Assembly: GCA_030151745.1 (NCBI GenBank)
Contig: JASLDA010000021.1
Location: 1-5,458 of the forward strand
DNA length: 5,458 nt
Source: Chitinophagaceae bacterium
Lineage (GTDB): Bacteria > Bacteroidota > Bacteroidia > Chitinophagales > Chitinophagaceae
Reading direction: 5' to 3'
Shown here: piece after piece, positions 5,104 to 5,458 of the stretch
Numbering within the stretch: the first letter of the stretch is position 1
How the letters are laid out: each line of letters begins with the position of its first letter
The notes under the pieces: generated by a model
What the model saw: the letters and a program-made list of their open reading frames with translations, nothing else
Database searches by the model: none
Told to the model about the DNA's origin: nothing
Made by a program: the position numbers and the translations under genes

Positions 5104-5458
5104 ATGGCAGCAACATATCCTATTCCAAAATTCCACTTCCTCGTCCAATGGGGCGGAAGCCGCGTCGGCTTTTCGGAAGTGACCGGCCTCGACATGCAGG
5201 TGGAGGCCATCGAATACCGCGACGGCAACTCGCCGGTGTATTCGAAGATCAAGATGCCGGGGCTTCATAAGTTCAGCAATATCACGCTCAAGCGCGGCAC
5301 CTTCGAAAGCGATACGGAATATTATACCTGGATCAAAACGGTCAACCTGAACAAGGTGGAGCGCCGGGACGTGACGATCAGCCTGCTCAACGAAAAGCAT
5401 GAGCCCGTGATCACCTGGCGCGTCGTCAACGCCTTCCCCGTAAAGGTCCAGGCATCGG
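5104..5458 (+). CDS. CIS inner tube protein (phage T4 gp19-like), cut by window edge
   Basis: The frame opens at ATG 5104 and runs out of the window after 118 codons and one base without a stop. Relatives are about 145-150 residues, so roughly 30 C-terminal residues are missing here. It matches the gp19/Pvc1-type tube family: YPIPKFHFLVQW (5-16), FSEVTGLDMQVEAIEYRDG (23-41), KMPGLHKFSNITLKRG (50-65) and WRVVNAFPVKV (105-115). Subunits of this family form hexameric rings that stack into the rigid tube carried inside the sheath; cargo is held in or on the tube and delivered on contraction. The gene follows the sheath gene after 73 bases containing a strong hairpin. Its start context, CACTATGGCA, is identical to that of the sheath gene. 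Whether a second tube gene follows cannot be seen. Confidence 0.95.
   Translation, partial: MAATYPIPKFHFLVQWGGSRVGFSEVTGLDMQVEAIEYRDGNSPVYSKIKMPGLHKFSNITLKRGTFESDTEYYTWIKTVNLNKVERRDVTISLLNEKHEPVITWRVVNAFPVKVQAS

Noticed and set aside
1..5458. CRISPR arrays, tRNA or rRNA genes, insertion sequences, attachment sites
   Set aside because: I saw no regularly spaced repeats, no RNA gene signatures, no transposase frame and no flanking direct repeats of a mobile element.

Overview
The window is the left part of a contractile injection system (CIS, phage-tail-like) locus, most likely from a GC-rich member of the Bacteroidota. Three observations point there. None of the plus-strand genes has a Shine-Dalgarno sequence. 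The minus-strand gene has an exact match to the Bacteroidota -7 promoter element TAnnTTTG and an A-rich stretch before its ATG. The gene set (DUF4255 protein, an uncharacterised ~390-residue protein, one long sheath, gp19-like tube) is typical of extracellular-type CIS and 'Bacteroidales injection system' clusters. The genus cannot be determined from this sequence.

Layout: positions 1-74 are the downstream flank of a minus-strand gene, with a small hairpin and an A/T tract. Positions 75-824 (minus) encode a membrane-anchored PKD-domain protein with a proline/lysine-rich C-terminal tail. Positions 825-1203 are a divergent intergenic region, locally AT-rich and crowded with dyads and hairpins. 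Positions 1204-1803, 1800-2960, 3006-5030 and 5104 to the window edge are four co-directional genes: a Pvc16/Afp16-like DUF4255 cap (tube/sheath terminator) candidate, an unrecognised protein coupled to it by an ATGA overlap, a 674-residue sheath protein, and a tube protein cut off by the window edge after 118 codons.

How the genes work together: in this family tube rings (gp19-like) stack inside a contractile sheath, and a DUF4255 protein caps the end distal to the baseplate. Sheath contraction drives the tube and its cargo into a target. The 386-residue protein sits between cap and sheath genes and is probably a structural or assembly part. The divergent PKD protein could tie the particle to the cell envelope or be an unrelated neighbour. 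Baseplate, spike, AAA+ ATPase and effector genes would be expected to the right of the window and are not visible here.

The CIS class is known. The parts most worth a second look are the large helical insertion in the sheath, the unassigned 386-residue protein, the strong hairpin just before the tube start codon, the structured operon leader, and the PKD membrane protein next to the cluster.
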